NCBI GenBank assembly: GCA_041745295.1
Contig: JBGTJE010000097.1
Span: forward strand, 134,649 to 198,648
Origin: JANMEB01 sp041745295
GTDB lineage: Bacteria > Planctomycetota > Planctomycetia > Pirellulales > Pirellulaceae
Direction: 5' to 3'
DNA length: 64,000 bases
Shown: piece after piece, positions 9,079 to 18,171 of the stretch
Layout of the letters: every line of letters begins with the position of its first letter
Position numbering within the stretch: the first letter of the stretch is position 1
Made by a program: the position numbers and the translations under genes
The notes under the pieces: model-generated
What the model was told of the DNA's origin: nothing
The model's database searches: none
The model's input: only the letters and a program-made list of their open reading frames with translations

Positions 9079-10053
9079 ATGAGGCGTTTTTGCTCGTGGA
9101 ACTGCGTTTTCGCCCTGGCCGCTTGTTTGTTTGCAGCCGATTCATCCGCGGCCCAGTCGGAGCAACCTAGTTCCAGCGACAAACCAACGCGCGAACCGCT
9201 GTTTCGTGTTGGTCGGCTTCCCACAGACGTCCATTCGCCGCCAATGGCGGTGGATCCCTCGGTCAAGGGCGAACTGATCGTGGATCCTCCAAGCAGTCCT
9301 CCAAGGGAAATAGCCAATTCGCCGTTGGTGAAGAGCCACCCCTTGGACCCCGCGATCGAATTGGCCAATGCGCGTTTGGACGCCATCCGCCGCGACGTTG
9401 CCGATTATCAAGCGATCATGGTGAAACGCGAACGGATCGACGGCGAATTGAATGATCCAGAATTCATGAAGCTTAAGGTTCGCAATCGCAAGCAATCGGA
9501 AGCCGGAGCCGTTCCGTTTTCGGTGTACATGCGATTTCTCAAACCAAAGGCGGTTCGCGGTCGCGAAGTCATCTACGTCGAAGGCCAGAACGCCGGAAAA
9601 TTACTCGCGCACGAAAGTGGCGGCTTGATTGGCCTGACGACTTTCCATCTCGATCCAACGGGATCGTTGGCAATGAAGAGCAGCCGCTATCCGATTTACG
9701 AAGCCGGAATTGAAAATCTGGTTGTCAAGCTCATTGAGAAGGCCGAACGAGACAAAGCCGCTGGCGATTGCCAGGTGGAATTTGTCGACACGGCGAAGAT
9801 CAACGACCGGGCATGCACGAAAATCACGGTCACGCATCCGGACCGCAAGGCACCATACGATTTCAACGTGGCCGAAGTCTTTATCGACAACGAGTTGCAA
9901 GTCCCGATTCGATACGCCGCGTATTCTTGGCCGCGCAAAGCGGGCGGCGAGCCGGAATTGCTTGAGGAATACACCTACCTCAATCTCGAGCTCAACGTCG
10001 GCCTGACTGCGAAAGATTTCGATCCGAGCAATCCGGAATACGAATACCCGTAG
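9079..10053 (+). CDS. DUF1571 exported protein
   Basis: With the start at 9079 the protein has 324 residues and begins with a classical signal peptide, MRRFCSWNCVFALAACLFA, with probable cleavage after SSAA. The mature part from about residue 90 matches DUF1571, a planctomycete-enriched family: the segments YQAIMVKRERIDGE, VYMRFLKPKAVRGREVIYVEG and the C-terminal LEEYTYLNLELN are typical. The repeated beta-strand pattern suggests a LolA-like curved sheet that may carry lipophilic ligands; that is fold inference only. It is monocistronic, with a strong GGAGG and repeats on its 3' side. Confidence 0.85.
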   Translation: MRRFCSWNCVFALAACLFAADSSAAQSEQPSSSDKPTREPLFRVGRLPTDVHSPPMAVDPSVKGELIVDPPSSPPREIANSPLVKSHPLDPAIELANARLDAIRRDVADYQAIMVKRERIDGELNDPEFMKLKVRNRKQSEAGAVPFSVYMRFLKPKAVRGREVIYVEGQNAGKLLAHESGGLIGLTTFHLDPTGSLAMKSSRYPIYEAGIENLVVKLIEKAERDKAAGDCQVEFVDTAKINDRACTKITVTHPDRKAPYDFNVAEVFIDNELQVPIRYAAYSWPRKAGGEPELLEEYTYLNLELNVGLTAKDFDPSNPEYEYP

Positions 10054-10191
10054 GCCGGTTGGTTGCGCACCCCACTCACTCACCCACCTGGTTCCCAGGC
10101 TCTGCCTGGGAACGCACTGTCTTCGAGGCTCCGCCGCGTGCGGGCCGTGACGCGGAACTATTTGCAGTAGTACGTGCGTGGTCGTTTCCTC

Positions 10192-10232
10192 CCTCCATGG
10201 AAGATGGATTCCGGGGCTCAGCCCGGAATGAC
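10192..10232. repeat. Dispersed double-hairpin repeat, copy 2 of 8
   Basis: The orientation is opposite to copy 1: CTCCATGGAAGATGGATTCC, then GGGGCTCAGCCCGGAATGAC. Both hairpins are intact apart from one extra G in the loop side. Confidence 0.85.
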
Positions 10233-10384
10233 TTTACATCGTTTGGCCTTTTCAGTGCGCGTCGCGAAGGTCGCCCCATCTCGTTCCCAGGCTCTGCCTG
10301 GGAACGCACTGTCTTCGAGGCTCCGCCTCGTGCAGGCCGTGACGCGGAACTATTTGCAGTAGTACGTGCATGGACGCTTCCTCC

Positions 10385-10424
10385 CTCCATGGAAGATGGA
10401 TTCCAGGGCTCAGCCCGGAATGAC
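10385..10424. repeat. Dispersed double-hairpin repeat, copy 3 of 8
   Basis: The orientation is the same as copy 2 and it is part of the second tandem unit. One change (CCAGGGCTCAGCCCGG) weakens one stem pair. It ends about 20 nt from the stop codon of the TerB-like gene on the other strand and might serve as its 3' hairpin. Confidence 0.8.
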
Positions 10425-10445
10425 GTCTAGTCATTCCAGGCGTTC

Positions 10446-11009
10446 TTAAAGCCCGTCGCGGAGGTTATCCAGGACCTTTTGCTCCGTCTCCGAGATTTTT
10501 CGGCCCAAGCCGAGGAAACCTCCCGCAGATTTTGCGATGTTTGTGGCTCGATCCAGGACGTTGGTGCACATTTGATTAAACGCCGCTGGCTCCATGCGTT
10601 CTTTAAGCGCCTTCATATACGTCTTCCAGGTATCGACCAAATCGGATGGTGGTTTTCTAACCAACCAATGTTGGGCTAATTGAAATGCCGGTGAGTCTTT
10701 GTCGACGCCTTGTGCAATGAACGCATCTTCTATTGCCGATCGTTCGGCAGGTTCCAGGACTCCGTCGGACCAGGCGACCGCGACGAGCGGGATAAAGGCT
10801 ATTGCGACGATGGTTTCGCCCGAAATGTTGTACTTAATCATCCCCTCCAGCACTTTGTCATCTTTGATTCCGGTCGCCGTCGAGAGGGCTTCTTTGGCTT
10901 TATCGAGCTTTAATTGTTCACGCGCCTTCGCAAGGAGCTTTTCGTCAACATTTTTGTAGAACAAGTCCTCCATGGATTGGCCGCGTTGATGCAACGGATC
11001 GCTGCTCAT
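10446..11009 (-). CDS. TerB-like domain protein
   Basis: The start chosen is the ATG at 11009, preceded by AGGAG at 10 nt spacing. The longer open frame upstream (to 11438) has a basic, unrelated-looking translation and is not supported. The 187-residue product has a charged helical N terminus (residues 1-55), a hydrophobic segment IVAIAFIPLVAVAWSDG (about 70-86), and the acidic DGVLEPAER motif typical of TerB-like all-helical domains, in which Asp/Glu pairs may bind metal. The C terminus has a glycine-rich patch (SAGGFLGLGRK). TerB-like proteins are linked to membrane-associated stress responses, but no ter partners are near. Function is unknown. Confidence 0.75.
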   Translation of the reverse strand: MSSDPLHQRGQSMEDLFYKNVDEKLLAKAREQLKLDKAKEALSTATGIKDDKVLEGMIKYNISGETIVAIAFIPLVAVAWSDGVLEPAERSAIEDAFIAQGVDKDSPAFQLAQHWLVRKPPSDLVDTWKTYMKALKERMEPAAFNQMCTNVLDRATNIAKSAGGFLGLGRKISETEQKVLDNLRDGL

Positions 11010-11391
11010 CGTTATATAACTCCTGTTTTTCGCGACAAAGACTCGAGTCGGGGGCTCAATAGGACTAAGCGCCTGGTGGAAGCGGCGGCTCACAAAACAA
11101 GTGTAGAACAGTCGTATGCGAGCATCCAGGGGTAATTTCTTCTGAATTCCCGAGGTTCTTCGGCGGTGCGATTGGACCATCGGAATTGGATTTTTCCCGT
11201 CAGAATGACGTGCAGCACAAATGGCATATTCGTTTGGCGACAAAAAATCGTCAGTCGCTTGATTGAAAAGCTTGTAAAGGGACGATAATTTCAGAGAAAA
11301 AGCTGCTATGCCCCGCGTCTTGCGACGGCTGGGTTGGCTGAGTTGCTTTGAGAGTGCATCCTTGAATTGTTTGATATCTCGGCAGAAAGAA
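11010..11391. other. Divergent intergenic region
   Basis: This is the space between the divergent TerB-like gene and the exported unknown. It presumably holds promoters for both. I see no strong consensus elements, hairpins or dispersed repeats. Confidence 0.4.
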
Positions 11392-13722
11392 ATGAATTCC
11401 ATGCAGCGATTGATCAATTGTTTTTTTGTCATTTGCATTTGTCTGCCTCTACCAAGCGCAGCGCGCGCTCAAGACTCGGGGTTGGAACTCATGCTGCAAG
11501 TCCAGCGGATGCAGCAATGGCTGGGGAACAGCCCCCACGCCGAGGGCTGGCGGCGTTATCTCTTGTTGAACCAATTGGAATCCCAATCGGTCAAAGCGTG
11601 GCGCGGTAATCCCGAGGTTGTGAATTCCATCTTGCGGCAGTTTGAATCGGCCCAAGCGGGGCTCGATCATCCCGTCTTCGCAGGAGTGCGCCAAGCGCTG
11701 CGCGATCATGCCCTACAATTGCCAGAGATCAACGGTGACCTCGCCGCGGCGTTCGCCAATGCCGAACAAGCGTTTGTGCCGGTGACGCTTGAACGGTTGC
11801 GTGCCGAGACGCTCAAATTGCAATCCGAGCTTCAGCTTTGTCGAAATCGTTACGCGACCACAATCGCGGCAGATGCGTATGCGGCGCTGGTTGCCGACCT
11901 TCGGTTCGACGAACTTCAAAAGGTCGTCGCGAATTTGGAACTGGGCGGGCCGAACGCCAACAGTGGACCGAGCAAGAAACAACAAGACGATCTGCGCACG
12001 CTCCGCTCCATTTTGCTTTTCTACAACGAGCGTTCGGTTAAGCAAAACGATCGATTTTTTGCCGTCCTGCGCCGGCAGCTTGAGCGAACATTCTTGCAAT
12101 ATAGCCAATTCCTGCAATCCGATCAGCGGCGCGACTTCGCTCAGCATTTAGCTAAACTGAAGACCGATTTGGAAAAGATCTCCAATCCCGAGCAGCGCGC
12201 CGCGCAAGGCGAGTTCGCCTTGGAATTGGGTTGGCTTGATGTGACGGGACATGCAACGCAGCTCGTTGCGACGGTTCGTTCGCAACACATGCTCCCCAAC
12301 GCTCGGTTTTATGTGGCCGAGTCGCTGGCGCAACAAGTGGCGGGTCGACCAGTCCAGAACACACAACCGGTAAGCGAAAATATTCTTGGCCGCCAGATCT
12401 ATGGCACCGCGTCCACCAATGGCAATGTCCATTTCGATTTTGTGGATGACCCGGACCAAGCTCACATCAGCATTCACATGCGTGGAAATACTGTGAGCAA
12501 TTCGCACACCCGCCAAGGCCCGATCACCGCGTATGCGGGTTCATATGCGGATGTCGAAGTGCGGCGCAGCATTCTTGCGAACGTCGGAGGCATTACGGAG
12601 TATGCCCCGTACGGAGCGGCAAGTTTGAGCTCGGAATTCCGCGGCGTCAACTGTATCCGGCTCGTCGAGAAATTCGCCTACAAAGAATATTTGAAAGACA
12701 AGTATGCTTCCGAGGCGATCGGCGCGAGGCGCATGGAAACGAGGCTAATCAACGAGTTTGGAAACGAAACCTCCAGCGCGATTCGCCAAGGTCAGGAACG
12801 CATTGCGCAATCCCTGCTTGAAAACGACTCCAAGATGGGATTTGTGCCTGCGATGTACGTGCGAACCACGGACGATAGTCTATTGGGATATGGCATCAAG
12901 ACCGACACATTTCAGCTCTCGGCCCCAACCGATCCTCCTGCAGCAGTCACGGTCCCAGCCGAACTCGTTTTGCAGGTCCACGAATCGATGCTCGATAATT
13001 ACCTCGAGCCGCTCTTGGCCCGACAAACGATCAAGAACACGGAATTTGCCAAGAAGTTCGAAGAGTGGTTTGGGACGACGCCCAAGGGGATGGTCGAACC
13101 ATCGTCGGACGAAATATGGGGAATTACCTTTACGCAATCGCGCCCCGTGCAGTTTATTTTCGACGGGAATCGATTCGGAATTGCCATCGCGGGTAGCAAA
13201 TTTACTCGCGACGAAGAGTTTCTCGACCGCGAAACTGGCGAACGAAAGACGCGCGTCAAGGAATCGATCGATGAACCGATGTTGATCAAAATCGTATTTA
13301 AGATGCAAAGGAATAAAAACGAATTAGTGTTGGCTCGGGATGGACGAGCGACGGTCGAATTCACTCGGCCCGGCACGCAGACGGTACCCAAGAACGCGTT
13401 TCGATCGTTCCTCGAGGATGTTTTGAACAAGAATCTCCGCGAACAAGAAGAGGCAGATGCCAATGCCGCGGAATCGGCGCAAGCAGCCGGGCAAGAGGTC
13501 GCCGCGTCCGGGTTTCGAGTCCCCGCCAATTTGATTCCGCTCGATCGATTGAAGGATCCCACGATCGCGAAGAACCTGGAGCTGGTTGTGTTCCGTTCGG
13601 AAGCGGGATGGATCACGGCGGCGTGGCGAAACTCCCCACCAAGAGGACCGGCCGGGCGCGTAATGTATGCCCAAGATCTTCCAGCGATATTCGACGCGGT
13701 GCCTCCTCCGACCGGCAAATGA
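11392..13722 (+). CDS. Large exported protein of unknown function
   Basis: The start at 11392 (or the in-frame ATG at 11401) gives a clean signal peptide, MQRLINCFFVICICLPLPS, with cleavage likely after AARA. Starting at 11308 would add 28 residues before it. The mature protein of about 750 residues has a helical first half (roughly 25-300) rich in Gln/Leu/Arg, then a beta-rich middle with FDFVDDPDQAHISIHMRGNT and VRRSILANVGG. An acidic/lysine-rich part precedes a C-terminal segment (VFRSEAGWITAAW). I do not recognise a named family; planctomycete genomes carry comparable large secreted proteins. There is no lipobox, no repeats and no internal membrane segment, so it is probably periplasmic. 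Confidence 0.8.
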   Translation: MNSMQRLINCFFVICICLPLPSAARAQDSGLELMLQVQRMQQWLGNSPHAEGWRRYLLLNQLESQSVKAWRGNPEVVNSILRQFESAQAGLDHPVFAGVRQALRDHALQLPEINGDLAAAFANAEQAFVPVTLERLRAETLKLQSELQLCRNRYATTIAADAYAALVADLRFDELQKVVANLELGGPNANSGPSKKQQDDLRTLRSILLFYNERSVKQNDRFFAVLRRQLERTFLQYSQFLQSDQRRDFAQHLAKLKTDLEKISNPEQRAAQGEFALELGWLDVTGHATQLVATVRSQHMLPNARFYVAESLAQQVAGRPVQNTQPVSENILGRQIYGTASTNGNVHFDFVDDPDQAHISIHMRGNTVSNSHTRQGPITAYAGSYADVEVRRSILANVGGITEYAPYGAASLSSEFRGVNCIRLVEKFAYKEYLKDKYASEAIGARRMETRLINEFGNETSSAIRQGQERIAQSLLENDSKMGFVPAMYVRTTDDSLLGYGIKTDTFQLSAPTDPPAAVTVPAELVLQVHESMLDNYLEPLLARQTIKNTEFAKKFEEWFGTTPKGMVEPSSDEIWGITFTQSRPVQFIFDGNRFGIAIAGSKFTRDEEFLDRETGERKTRVKESIDEPMLIKIVFKMQRNKNELVLARDGRATVEFTRPGTQTVPKNAFRSFLEDVLNKNLREQEEADANAAESAQAAGQEVAASGFRVPANLIPLDRLKDPTIAKNLELVVFRSEAGWITAAWRNSPPRGPAGRVMYAQDLPAIFDAVPPPTGK

Positions 13723-14071
13723 CGGGGCGGATTTCCGAGCGTTACAGGCGAATCGATAGCCAAAACGTCGGTTGGACTTTAAAACGCAATCGAGTACGAG
13801 TACCGCTTCGCTGAGTACGAGTACGAGAGTAGTGAGGACAAATAAGGAAGACGGAGAGAGCTTCACCTTGGCCTGCCGTCGTACTCGTACTCAGTCCGAA
13901 GGACGGTACTCGTTCTCGCCCCCCGATCCCACGCCAAATCCCATCCGCCTTAATTACTTGCCGCAAAACTGTTTCTGCGTCATGATTCGTATGCACGGCA
14001 CGTCGAAATCGTTCCCCATGTGGAATTTGAGGCAGAGCTTTGCGGACGGTAGATTCGCACGGCAGTTCTAA
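13723..14071. other. Intergenic region with a palindromic element
   Basis: No gene is supported. About 13790-13918 is an inverted-repeat element listed separately. The rest, up to the YdeP-type gene, contains no clear promoter or Shine-Dalgarno sequence. Confidence 0.45.
13790..13918. repeat. Inverted repeat built from GAGTACGAGTAC units
   Basis: The left arm (GAGTACGAGTACCGCTTCGC, then TGAGTACGAGTACGAG) and the right arm (CGTACTCGTACTCAG, then TCCGAAGGACGGTACTCG) are complementary across about 50 nt. Each arm is itself a small hairpin. It looks like a compound miniature palindromic element. Confidence 0.75.
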
Positions 14072-16249
14072 ATGAAGCAACTAAAGTCCGGCGGCGGGTG
14101 GCCCGCGATCTGGTACACGCTGCGAAAATCTCGCCAAGTCGGCGGGATCTGGAAAATGCTCCGCGCACTCCGCTCGAAAAACGCCTGCAAAACGTGTGCG
14201 CTGGGGATGGGCGGGCAACAGGGCGGAATGGTCAACGAAAAAGGCCATTGGCCGGAGGTTTGCAAAAAATCGATCCAAGCGATGGCCGCCGATATGCAGG
14301 GAGCCATCGAGTCATCGTTTTGGTCGACCTATTCCGTGGAACAGCTGAAGCATTTTTCTTCATTGCAGCTCGAGAGTTGCGGCCGACTCGCGCAACCAGT
14401 TCTGCTCGAGAAGGGCCAACAGTACTACCGGCCGATCGAGTGGGATGATGCCTTGGCCAGAATCGCAAATCGGTTGAAGGCCACGCAACCCAACCAAACG
14501 TTTTGGTATTTCAGCGGTCGCAGCAGCAACGAGGCTGGGTTTTTGCTCCAGCTCATGGCCCGCCTTTACGGCACCAACAACGTCAACAACTGCAGTTACT
14601 ATTGTCACCAGGCGAGCGGCGTCGGTTTGACTAGCGTCACCGGCAGCGGCACGGCGACGGTCGTACTCGATGATTTGGATCAAGCCGACGCCGTCTTCTT
14701 GATCGGGGGCAATCCTTCGAGCAACCACCCTCGCTTGATGACGACATTGAGGAAGCTACGTCGGCGCGGCGGACAGGTCATCGTGATCAATCCGGTCATT
14801 GAGACAGGGTTGGTGAATTTTCGCGTTCCCTCGAGCGTGCGGAGCATGTTGTTTGGCTCCGAGATTGCTTCGCTCTATATCCAGCCACACATCGGTGGCG
14901 ATTTGGCTTTATTGACTGGAATCGCCAAAGCCGTCTTGGAGCAAAGGACTCACGACGCGACGTTTCTGCAACAGCATTGCCAAGGTTGGGAGGCCTGGCT
15001 TGCTCATCTGCAGAATCTATCCTGGTCCGACATCGAGCGCACGTCAGGCGTGGATCAGGGCACCATCGAGCGAGCAGCGGAAATCTACGGCCGCGCGAAA
15101 AACACGATCTTTTGCTGGACCATGGGAATAACGCATCACGCCTGCGGCGTGCAAAACGTTCAGGCTATCGCCAACCTTGCATTGATTCGTGGGGCGATCG
15201 GGCGACCAGGTTCAGGCCTCATGCCAATTCGCGGACACTCCAACGTCCAAGGGATTGGCTCGGTTGGGGTGACCCCTCGGCTCAAGCAGGCGATATTCAA
15301 TCGATTGGAAAGTATCTACGGTCTGGCTTTGCCTACCGATCGTGGTTTGGACACATTGGAGTGCATCGAACAAGCGGATGCGGGTGCACTCAAGATGGGA
15401 TTTTGCTTGGGTGGCAACCTCTATGGCTCTAATCCCGACGCTCGCTTTGCCGCGAAAGCCATGTCGAATTTGGAGCTTGTCGTTTACCTGAATACGTCGC
15501 TCAATACCGGCCACGCGCACGGATTGGGCCAGGAGACGATTATTCTCCCGGTCCAAGCACGCGATGAAGGATCGCAGTCCACGACGCAGGAGTCGATGTT
15601 CAACTTCGTGCGACTATCCGACGGCGGACCGCAGCGACTCAACGGGCCGCGCAGCGAAGTCGCAGTCATTGCCGACATCGCCGAACGCATCCTCGGCCAA
15701 ACGACGGCGATTGATTGGGGTGCAATGCGCGAACATATTAATATTCGCCAAATCATCGCGCGAGTCGTGCCGGGCTTCGAAAAAATGGGCGAAATCGACA
15801 AGACCAGGCAGGAATTTCACGTTGCTGGCAGAACGTTTCATGAGCCAATATTTGCCACGCTCGACGGTCGAGCCACAATTTTCATGCACGCCTTGCCCGA
15901 ATTGAGCAGTGGGGAAGGGATGCTGCGGATGATGACTGTCCGCAGCGAAGGTCAATTCAATACGGTGGTCTACGAAGATACGGATATCTATCGAGGCCAG
16001 GATCGTCGCGACGTAATCTTGTTGCATCCGGAAGACATCGCGCGGCTGGGACTCGCCGCCGAGCAGCGGGTGACGGTCTCCAACGCGACCGGTCGCATGC
16101 CGAACATCTTGGTCCGGTCGTTCGATCGGATCAAGCCGGGAAATGCCTTGATGTATTATCCAGAAGCCAATGTACTCGTCCCCAAAGTCGTCGACCCGCA
16201 ATCGAAGACCCCGGCGTTCAAGAATATTTTGGTCGCCATATCGGTGTGA
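14072..16249 (+). CDS. FdhF/YdeP-type molybdopterin oxidoreductase
   Basis: The 725-residue protein matches the YdeP branch of the formate dehydrogenase-like molybdoenzymes. It has NACKTCALGMGGQQGGM (C39 and C42), the conserved PEVCKKSIQA, YYCHQASGVG (C178, near the usual Mo-ligand position) and a C-terminal molybdopterin dinucleotide-binding domain (about 590-720, ending in LMYYPEANVLVP). Only a CxxC remains at the N terminus in place of a full CxxCx3C...C cluster site, as is usual in YdeP-like members. No signal peptide is present. In other bacteria relatives are linked to acid or formate metabolism, but the substrate is not established. It is followed after 623 nt by glgC and a second molybdoenzyme. 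Cofactor synthesis genes are not in the window. Confidence 0.9.
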   Translation: MKQLKSGGGWPAIWYTLRKSRQVGGIWKMLRALRSKNACKTCALGMGGQQGGMVNEKGHWPEVCKKSIQAMAADMQGAIESSFWSTYSVEQLKHFSSLQLESCGRLAQPVLLEKGQQYYRPIEWDDALARIANRLKATQPNQTFWYFSGRSSNEAGFLLQLMARLYGTNNVNNCSYYCHQASGVGLTSVTGSGTATVVLDDLDQADAVFLIGGNPSSNHPRLMTTLRKLRRRGGQVIVINPVIETGLVNFRVPSSVRSMLFGSEIASLYIQPHIGGDLALLTGIAKAVLEQRTHDATFLQQHCQGWEAWLAHLQNLSWSDIERTSGVDQGTIERAAEIYGRAKNTIFCWTMGITHHACGVQNVQAIANLALIRGAIGRPGSGLMPIRGHSNVQGIGSVGVTPRLKQAIFNRLESIYGLALPTDRGLDTLECIEQADAGALKMGFCLGGNLYGSNPDARFAAKAMSNLELVVYLNTSLNTGHAHGLGQETIILPVQARDEGSQSTTQESMFNFVRLSDGGPQRLNGPRSEVAVIADIAERILGQTTAIDWGAMREHINIRQIIARVVPGFEKMGEIDKTRQEFHVAGRTFHEPIFATLDGRATIFMHALPELSSGEGMLRMMTVRSEGQFNTVVYEDTDIYRGQDRRDVILLHPEDIARLGLAAEQRVTVSNATGRMPNILVRSFDRIKPGNALMYYPEANVLVPKVVDPQSKTPAFKNILVAISV

Positions 16250-16872
16250 TGCCTTGCGTCACTTGAATTTCGCTGTGCTCCATTTCGGCGCGTGATCGAC
16301 CTTAGAAATCCAGCCCGAAATACTGAATGACGCGAGGTCTTAGTTTCTTAACGCAAACTTCGCGAAACGCCCATTGCTCCTAGCCGCGGAGCGGCGACAG
16401 TATCACGCGGTGGGTCTCAACCCAGGGAAACCTCGACCCGCTAGACGCTCTAGCCACATCGTAGCGACACGATGTTCATCCGAGCCAGTCAAGGGTGAGG
16501 ATTCGATTCGATTGCGATCAAATGATAACGTCTGATTGTGCCGCCGCGACGCGGCTTCAAGTAATAATGTGAACGTGGCTGCGCCCACGGTTGGATACTT
16601 TCGTCACTACGCGGCTGGGAATGCTCAATTGCTTTGTCTCAAGGCCTGGTTCCCTTTCCCGAATTCTTGCGCCTTATGAATAGACACGAAAGTCGCTTGG
16701 ATTTAGCTGCACGCCATCGCGGTTCGAGATCGGCAGCGGAATGCAAACTCAAAAAACTGAACGACGTCAGTGTGCTGTCTTATCGAACTACACGGCGACT
16801 TGATTCGCGCCGTCAAACTGGTAACTTTTGCGGTTGGTTCTGGCTTGGCGGCGTTGCACTTGTGGGGTCGGT
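16250..16872. other. Long intergenic gap, nothing firm
   Basis: The short open frames here do not look coding. The only structure seen is a small hairpin, CGTGGCTGCGCCCACG (about 16573-16588). The 45 nt before 16873 are in frame with glgC but would add a non-homologous extension. Confidence 0.45.
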
Positions 16873-18171
16873 ATGCGCAATGTGGTTGCGTTGATTTTGG
16901 GAGGGGGCCGCGGGACGCGACTTTTCCCGCTGACCTCGATTCGCTCCAAGCCCGCGGTGCCATTGGCGGGCAAATATAGGTTGATCGATGTTCCAATCTC
17001 GAATTGCATCAACAGCGAGATCAACCGAATCTACGTGCTGACGCAGTTTATGTCGGTCAGTCTGCACAATCACATTCGCCAGACCTATTCCTTCGACCAT
17101 TTCAACGGCGGATTTGTCTCGTTGTTGGCTGCTCAAGAAACTCACGACGCAGCCCACACTTGGTTTCAAGGGACCGCGGACGCCGTCCGCAGGAACTTGG
17201 ACTATATCGAAGAGCAGGGCATCGACTATGTGTTGATTTTATCCGGAGATCAGCTCTATCGCATGGACTATCGCCAACTGATCGCAACGCATCAACAAAC
17301 GCACGCCGACGTGACGATTGCCTGCATCCCCGTCACGCGGAAAGAAGCCCGCTCGGTCGGAATCATGCGTGCCGACACTGTGGGGAGAGTTCTTGGTTTC
17401 TTGGAAAAACCACAAACCGAGGATGAAATCAACATGGTCCGAACCGATCCGACTTGGATCGATAGCCGCGGCGTTGAGAGCAAGGGTCGCGATCTGCTTG
17501 CGAGCATGGGGATTTACGTCTTTAATCGCCAGACTCTGCTCGATGTCCTATACAAGACGAACTATGCGGATTTTGGGCGCGAAGTCTTTCCGGCGGCTGT
17601 CCGTTCGCGCAACGTGCAGATGCATCTGTTCGACGACTATTGGGAGGACATTGGGACCATCCGAGCGTTTTACGAAGCCAATTTAAGTTTGGCCAGCGAT
17701 CATCCGCCGTTGTTGTTGTCGTCTCCCGAAGCCCCCATTTTTTCCCGCCCGCGATTTCTGCCTCCCACTCGAATTGGAAATGCTCGAGTGAGCAACAGCC
17801 TGATCGCTGACGGATGCCGAATTTGTCACGGTGCAACCATCGAGAACAGTGTCGTCGGTCTGCGCTGCATCGTCGGTGCCAATGTGACGATTCGCAACTC
17901 GATCATCATGGGCGCCGATTTTTACGAGGATCGGGAGCGAAGCCAAAGCACCAGCCAAGCTCGTCCCGCTCTTGCGATTGGTGACGACGCGTTCATCGAC
18001 GGGGCAATAATCGACAAGAACTGCTGCATCGGGCGCGGCGCCCGGATCGTGAACGAGGCGCGAATTGAACATGCGGAGTCGAAGGACGGAGTCTGCGTGA
18101 TTCGCGACCGAATCCCCGTGATCGTCAAAGGCTCCGTTCTCCGTGATGGTTGGCGGATTGACATTCGATGA
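16873..18171 (+). CDS. glgC: Glucose-1-phosphate adenylyltransferase (ADP-glucose pyrophosphorylase)
   Basis: The enzyme makes ADP-glucose from glucose-1-phosphate and ATP, the committing step of bacterial glycogen synthesis. From the ATG at 16873 it has 432 residues. It contains GGGRGTRLFPLT (nucleotide-binding loop, about residues 10-21), SKPAVPLAGKYRLIDVPISN, WFQGTADAVR, SGDQLYRMDY and a C-terminal left-handed beta-helix (about 300-430) with NVTIRNSIIMGADFYE. The ATG at 16828 would add 15 residues that do not match the family. The stop codon overlaps the next gene's ATG by 4 nt (ATGA), so translation of a molybdoenzyme is probably coupled to it, an unexpected pairing. Confidence 0.96.
   Translation: MRNVVALILGGGRGTRLFPLTSIRSKPAVPLAGKYRLIDVPISNCINSEINRIYVLTQFMSVSLHNHIRQTYSFDHFNGGFVSLLAAQETHDAAHTWFQGTADAVRRNLDYIEEQGIDYVLILSGDQLYRMDYRQLIATHQQTHADVTIACIPVTRKEARSVGIMRADTVGRVLGFLEKPQTEDEINMVRTDPTWIDSRGVESKGRDLLASMGIYVFNRQTLLDVLYKTNYADFGREVFPAAVRSRNVQMHLFDDYWEDIGTIRAFYEANLSLASDHPPLLLSSPEAPIFSRPRFLPPTRIGNARVSNSLIADGCRICHGATIENSVVGLRCIVGANVTIRNSIIMGADFYEDRERSQSTSQARPALAIGDDAFIDGAIIDKNCCIGRGARIVNEARIEHAESKDGVCVIRDRIPVIVKGSVLRDGWRIDIR

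Larger units (their letters stand above)
10091..10427. repeat. Tandem duplicate of a ~140-bp element with 192-bp period
   Basis: About 140 bp starting GTTCCCAGGCTCTGCCTGGGA at 10091 recur at 10283. Each unit carries the perfect hairpin TTCCCAGGCTCTGCCTGGGAA, a conserved middle (CTATTTGCAGTAGTACGTGC) and, at its right end, a copy of the double-hairpin repeat (10192-10232 and 10385-10424). This shows that the dispersed repeat has been copied as part of a larger unit. The short ORFs here are repeat translations, not genes. Confidence 0.85.

Noticed and set aside
9601..10083. 160-codon minus-strand ORF opposite the DUF1571 gene
   Set aside because: The plus-strand gene has a signal peptide, Shine-Dalgarno and family match; this is a shadow.
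10059..10434. Several ORFs on both strands after the DUF1571 gene
   Set aside because: They arise from two copies of a tandem repeat unit; the same peptide recurs twice in a single frame.
13324..13866. 180-codon minus-strand ORF overlapping the end of the exported unknown
   Set aside because: It lies opposite a supported gene and its composition is a shadow of the opposite strand.
16634..16894. 86-codon ORF upstream of glgC
   Set aside because: It overlaps the glgC start, has no family match and no Shine-Dalgarno.
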